Part shown: piece after piece, positions 5,285 through 5,666 of the stretch
Layout: every line of letters starts with the position of its first letter
How positions within the stretch are numbered: the stretch's first letter is position 1
NCBI GenBank assembly: GCA_000438355.1
Contig: FR901500.1
Span: forward strand, 14,836-20,501
DNA length: 5,666 nucleotides
Direction of reading: 5' to 3'
Source: Clostridium sp. CAG:273
GTDB taxonomy: Bacteria > Bacillota > Clostridia > TANB77 > CAG-508
Notes under the pieces: generated by a model
Database searches by the model: none
What the model was told of the DNA's origin: nothing
Seen by the model: the letters and a program-made list of their open reading frames with translations, nothing else
Program-made: the position numbers and the translations under genes

Positions 5285-5323
5285 TTATAAAACAAAAATA
5301 GACTATACAAAATATAGCCTATT
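5285..5323 (-). promoter_or_regulatory. 5'-terminal hairpin with U-tract in the pyrophosphorylase leader
   Basis: AATAGGCTATA (5323-5313) pairs along all 11 positions with TATAGTCTATT (5307-5297), with one G-U wobble, around the loop TTTTG. TTTTTGTTTTAT follows directly on the RNA, then the AGGAGG site. The stem begins almost exactly where transcription is predicted to start (near 5321). It resembles a small terminator, so it may attenuate, or it may protect the mRNA 5' end. The stem has few GC pairs, which weakens the attenuator reading. Confidence 0.5.
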
Positions 5324-5327
5324 CAAT

Positions 5328-5356
5328 ACTATATACCATTTAGAATAAATAGTCAA
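5328..5356 (-). promoter_or_regulatory. Sigma-A promoter of the pyrophosphorylase gene
   Basis: TTGACT (5356-5351) and TATAGT (5333-5328) are spaced by exactly 17 bases on the minus strand, each one base from consensus. The start of transcription would be near 5321, leaving a leader of about 58 bases. The promoter lies about 35 bases after the stop codon of the upstream partial gene, so the pyrophosphorylase does not depend on read-through from it. Confidence 0.85.
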
Positions 5357-5391
5357 CCTTATTTTTTCTAGTATATTATTCCCGTAGTATT

Positions 5392-5666
5392 TTACACTAT
5401 TTTCATACCTTTTTCATATCCTTCGAATACATCCTCTTTCTCTCTTTCTCCAGATGTATTTAGTATTTTATCATGTTCATCTAAAATTTCTGTTATGTTG
5501 TAATTAAATTCTGTAATTTCATAACAATTTATTATTTTTATATTTCTGACATTTTTATTTTGTTCCATCCATCTTTCTATATTCTTTTTAATATTATCAA
5601 TAAATTTCTTTCTTCCATTTACCAAAATTGTTATATTTTCTTCTCCTTTACTCTCTATATTTAATA
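5392..5666 (-). CDS. Unrecognised protein, C-terminal part (gene runs off the right edge)
   Basis: I do not recognise this protein. The minus-strand frame ending in TAA at 5394-5392 stays open to the window edge, giving at least 90 residues. The visible part is rich in Lys, Glu, Asn and Ile and looks soluble, with no membrane segment. It reads NITILVNGRKKFIDNIKKN, then a predicted amphipathic helix, then NIKIINCYEITEFN and an acidic tail with GEREKEDVFEGYEKGMKIV. A TTG at 5625 could be a start on paper, but the GGAG upstream is about 17 bases away, and GGAG reads in frame as Lys-Gly-Glu codons, so this is better taken as the 3' end of a longer gene. No clear terminator follows it before the next promoter. 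Confidence 0.65.
   Translation of the reverse strand, partial: LNIESKGEENITILVNGRKKFIDNIKKNIERWMEQNKNVRNIKIINCYEITEFNYNITEILDEHDKILNTSGEREKEDVFEGYEKGMKIV

Overview
This is an ordinary chromosomal segment of a very AT-rich Gram-positive bacterium, most likely an uncultured gut-type member of the Clostridia (Bacillota). The grounds are the AT-rich spacers and A/T-ending codons, AGGAGG-type ribosome binding sites, sigma-A-type promoters, clostridial-style tRNA genes and the gene families present. The genetic code is standard: conserved Trp residues are encoded by TGG and every gene ends in TAA.

The left part concerns tRNA. On the minus strand, reading leftward, are tRNA-Arg(CCU) with its own near-consensus promoter, tadA (tRNA adenosine-34 deaminase), and tRNA-Ser(CGA), whose 3' end runs off the left edge. 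Divergent from tRNA-Arg, on the plus strand, is a TtcA-type PP-loop tRNA thiolase gene with an extended -10 promoter. Two overlapping, mutually exclusive perfect inverted repeats lie between tRNA-Arg and tadA. The 311-base gap between tRNA-Arg and ttcA holds the two promoters and an unexplained segment containing an imperfect direct repeat.

The middle and right parts concern sugar nucleotides. On the minus strand, a UDP-sugar pyrophosphorylase of the eukaryote-like UAP/AGX type is followed by a PgcA-type alpha-phosphoglucomutase. Together they could convert glucose-6-phosphate through glucose-1-phosphate to UDP-glucose, although the substrate of the pyrophosphorylase is not settled. Each probably has its own transcript. 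The pyrophosphorylase has a clear promoter, a hairpin at the very start of its mRNA, and an intrinsic terminator. The phosphoglucomutase leader holds several hairpins and a perfect Shine-Dalgarno sequence with no start codon behind it. ttcA and pgm converge on one long, AT-rich, bidirectional terminator-like hairpin. The right edge holds the 3' end of an unrecognised minus-strand gene.

I see no mobile element, CRISPR array, defence system or other clear novel system. The points of interest are regulatory or structural and are graded accordingly.
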